NCBI GenBank assembly: GCA_021793935.1
Contig: JAJYRV010000141.1
Location: forward strand, 1 to 5,910
Direction of reading: 5' to 3'
Length of the DNA: 5,910 nucleotides
Source of the DNA: Actinomycetes bacterium
GTDB lineage: Bacteria > Actinomycetota > Actinomycetes > Actinomycetales > Beutenbergiaceae
Shown here piece after piece: positions 5,537-5,910 of the stretch (position 1 is its first letter; each line of letters begins with the position of its first letter). The notes under the pieces are model-generated. The model saw nothing but the letters and a program-made list of their open reading frames with translations, searched no databases and had not been told where the DNA came from. A program made the translations under genes and the position numbers.

Positions 5537-5771
5537 GCAGATTGTTCAACGAGTCGGGAAGTGGCCCTTCCCACGAGGGCGGGGCCAACGGGATTTCACC
5601 CCGCTCGTACAGTTCGTCAATCTCCTTGGACCCGGTCACCAGGTAGGTGTTGAGCCGGCGTATCCGCCGGCGCGAAGACAAGGAACAACCCGCCACGCCG
5701 CGCAGACCGATTTGCGGGAGGTACGGCGGGGCGATGACGTAGGGACGTTCATAGTGCTCGTGCGCCGCCAA
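5526..5771 (-). CDS. Unrecognised reading frame, possibly a gene remnant
   Basis: The minus-strand frame would give 81 residues from a TTG start, ending in a TAG that lies within the lipA 3' end (11-bp convergent overlap). Codon third positions are mostly G/C and the sequence looks protein-like: [19 protein letters not shown], an Arg-rich [13 protein letters not shown] stretch, then [19 protein letters not shown] do not recognise a family. There is no ATG or GTG near the front and no ribosome site before the TTG. The frame stays open about 17 further codons upstream (residues such as AIPRTSTILRGAEF) until a TGA at 5823-5825. This pattern fits either a real gene with a rare start or the 3' part of a decayed longer gene. 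Confidence 0.4.
   Translation of the reverse strand: MAAHEHYERPYVIAPPYLPQIGLRGVAGCSLSSRRRIRRLNTYLVTGSKEIDELYERGEIPLAPPSWEGPLPDSLNNLPTG
5556..5572 (+). terminator. Possible weak hairpin downstream of lipA
   Basis: GGGAAG (5556-5561) and CTTCCC (5567-5572) can form a 6-bp stem with a 5-nt loop, starting 20 nt after the lipA stop. There is no T-tract, so it is a poor intrinsic terminator, and it lies inside the unrecognised minus-strand frame. It is the only stem seen directly after lipA. Confidence 0.2.
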
Positions 5772-5808
5772 CCGAAATTCCGCCCCACGGAGGATCGTGG
5801 AAGTTCGG
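5772..5808 (-). repeat. Imperfect inverted repeat next to the TTG of the unknown frame
   Basis: Inner arms CCACG (5785-5789) and CGTGG (5796-5800) flank a 6-nt loop. Outer arms CCGAAATT (5772-5779) and AAGTTCGG (5801-5808) pair at 7 of 8 positions, with a 5-nt bulge on one side. The transcript would fold into a bulged stem of about 12 pairs ending directly before the candidate TTG at 5771. It lacks a U-tract. It could be an mRNA structure, a terminator for the upstream minus-strand gene or chance. Confidence 0.35.
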
Positions 5809-5845
5809 GGTATGGCATGGAATCAGGCCACCGGAACCCCGCCGA

Positions 5846-5910
5846 TCAGGTCTGCGGGGTGAACTCCACGAGCGGAATATGCGGGTCGCTCCCTTGCAGA
5901 TGGCCCATCG
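5846..5910 (-). CDS. C-terminal end of an unidentified gene, cut by the window edge
   Basis: On the minus strand the frame entering from the right edge reads MGHLQGSDPHIPLVEFTPQT and then stops at TGA (5846-5848). About 16 of 20 codons end in G or C, and the residues look like the natural tail of a globular protein. Only some 20 residues are visible, so no family can be assigned. It could also be a chance frame. The 74-bp gap to the next minus-strand frame (5771) holds the inverted repeat. Confidence 0.35.
   Translation of the reverse strand, partial: MGHLQGSDPHIPLVEFTPQT

Noticed and set aside
5636..5818. 60-residue minus-strand frame starting with an ATG at 5818
   Set aside because: Its composition is that of a shadow frame (Ser/Arg/Pro/Thr-rich), and the overlapping frame 5526-5771 is more protein-like.

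Overview
The window reads as a high-GC Gram-positive (actinobacterial) chromosome segment. Codon third positions are strongly G/C. GTG starts, 4-bp ATGA/GTGA gene overlaps and a lipobox lipoprotein are present. The lipoyl synthase and octanoyltransferase are of the actinobacterial type. I cannot name a genus. No mobile element, CRISPR array, rRNA or tRNA was seen.

Layout, left to right: an Ohr/OsmC-family thiol peroxidase on the minus strand (2-427); a short, AT-rich divergent promoter region (428-505); a plus-strand methionine-type ABC importer operon with ATPase (506-1297), permease (1294-1965) and lipoprotein (2002-2835); a convergent minus-strand NmrA-like SDR protein (2832-3587); a 168-bp divergent intergenic region; then lipB (3756-4409) and lipA (4406-5536), translationally coupled. 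The end is less clear. It holds an unrecognised minus-strand reading frame (5526-5771) overlapping the lipA 3' end, a hairpin-forming stretch (5772-5808), and the C-terminal tail of another minus-strand gene running off the window (5846-5910).

The most interesting signal is not a gene. A 23-bp element built on the inverted repeat TTGGA-N5-TCCAA occurs twice with 21/23 identity. One copy lies in the Ohr/importer divergent promoter, touching a perfect TATAAT. The other lies at the very start of lipB, inside the first codons. This suggests that one regulator controls the peroxidase, the importer and lipoate biosynthesis together. The combination makes biochemical sense: Ohr enzymes are known to be re-reduced by lipoylated proteins, and LipA consumes S-adenosylmethionine, which is made from methionine. 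The importer is itself atypical. Its ATPase lacks the C-terminal methionine-sensing NIL domain, and its lipoprotein lacks the usual MetQ ligand-pocket sequence, so its substrate is uncertain. Co-regulation is an inference from the sequence only.
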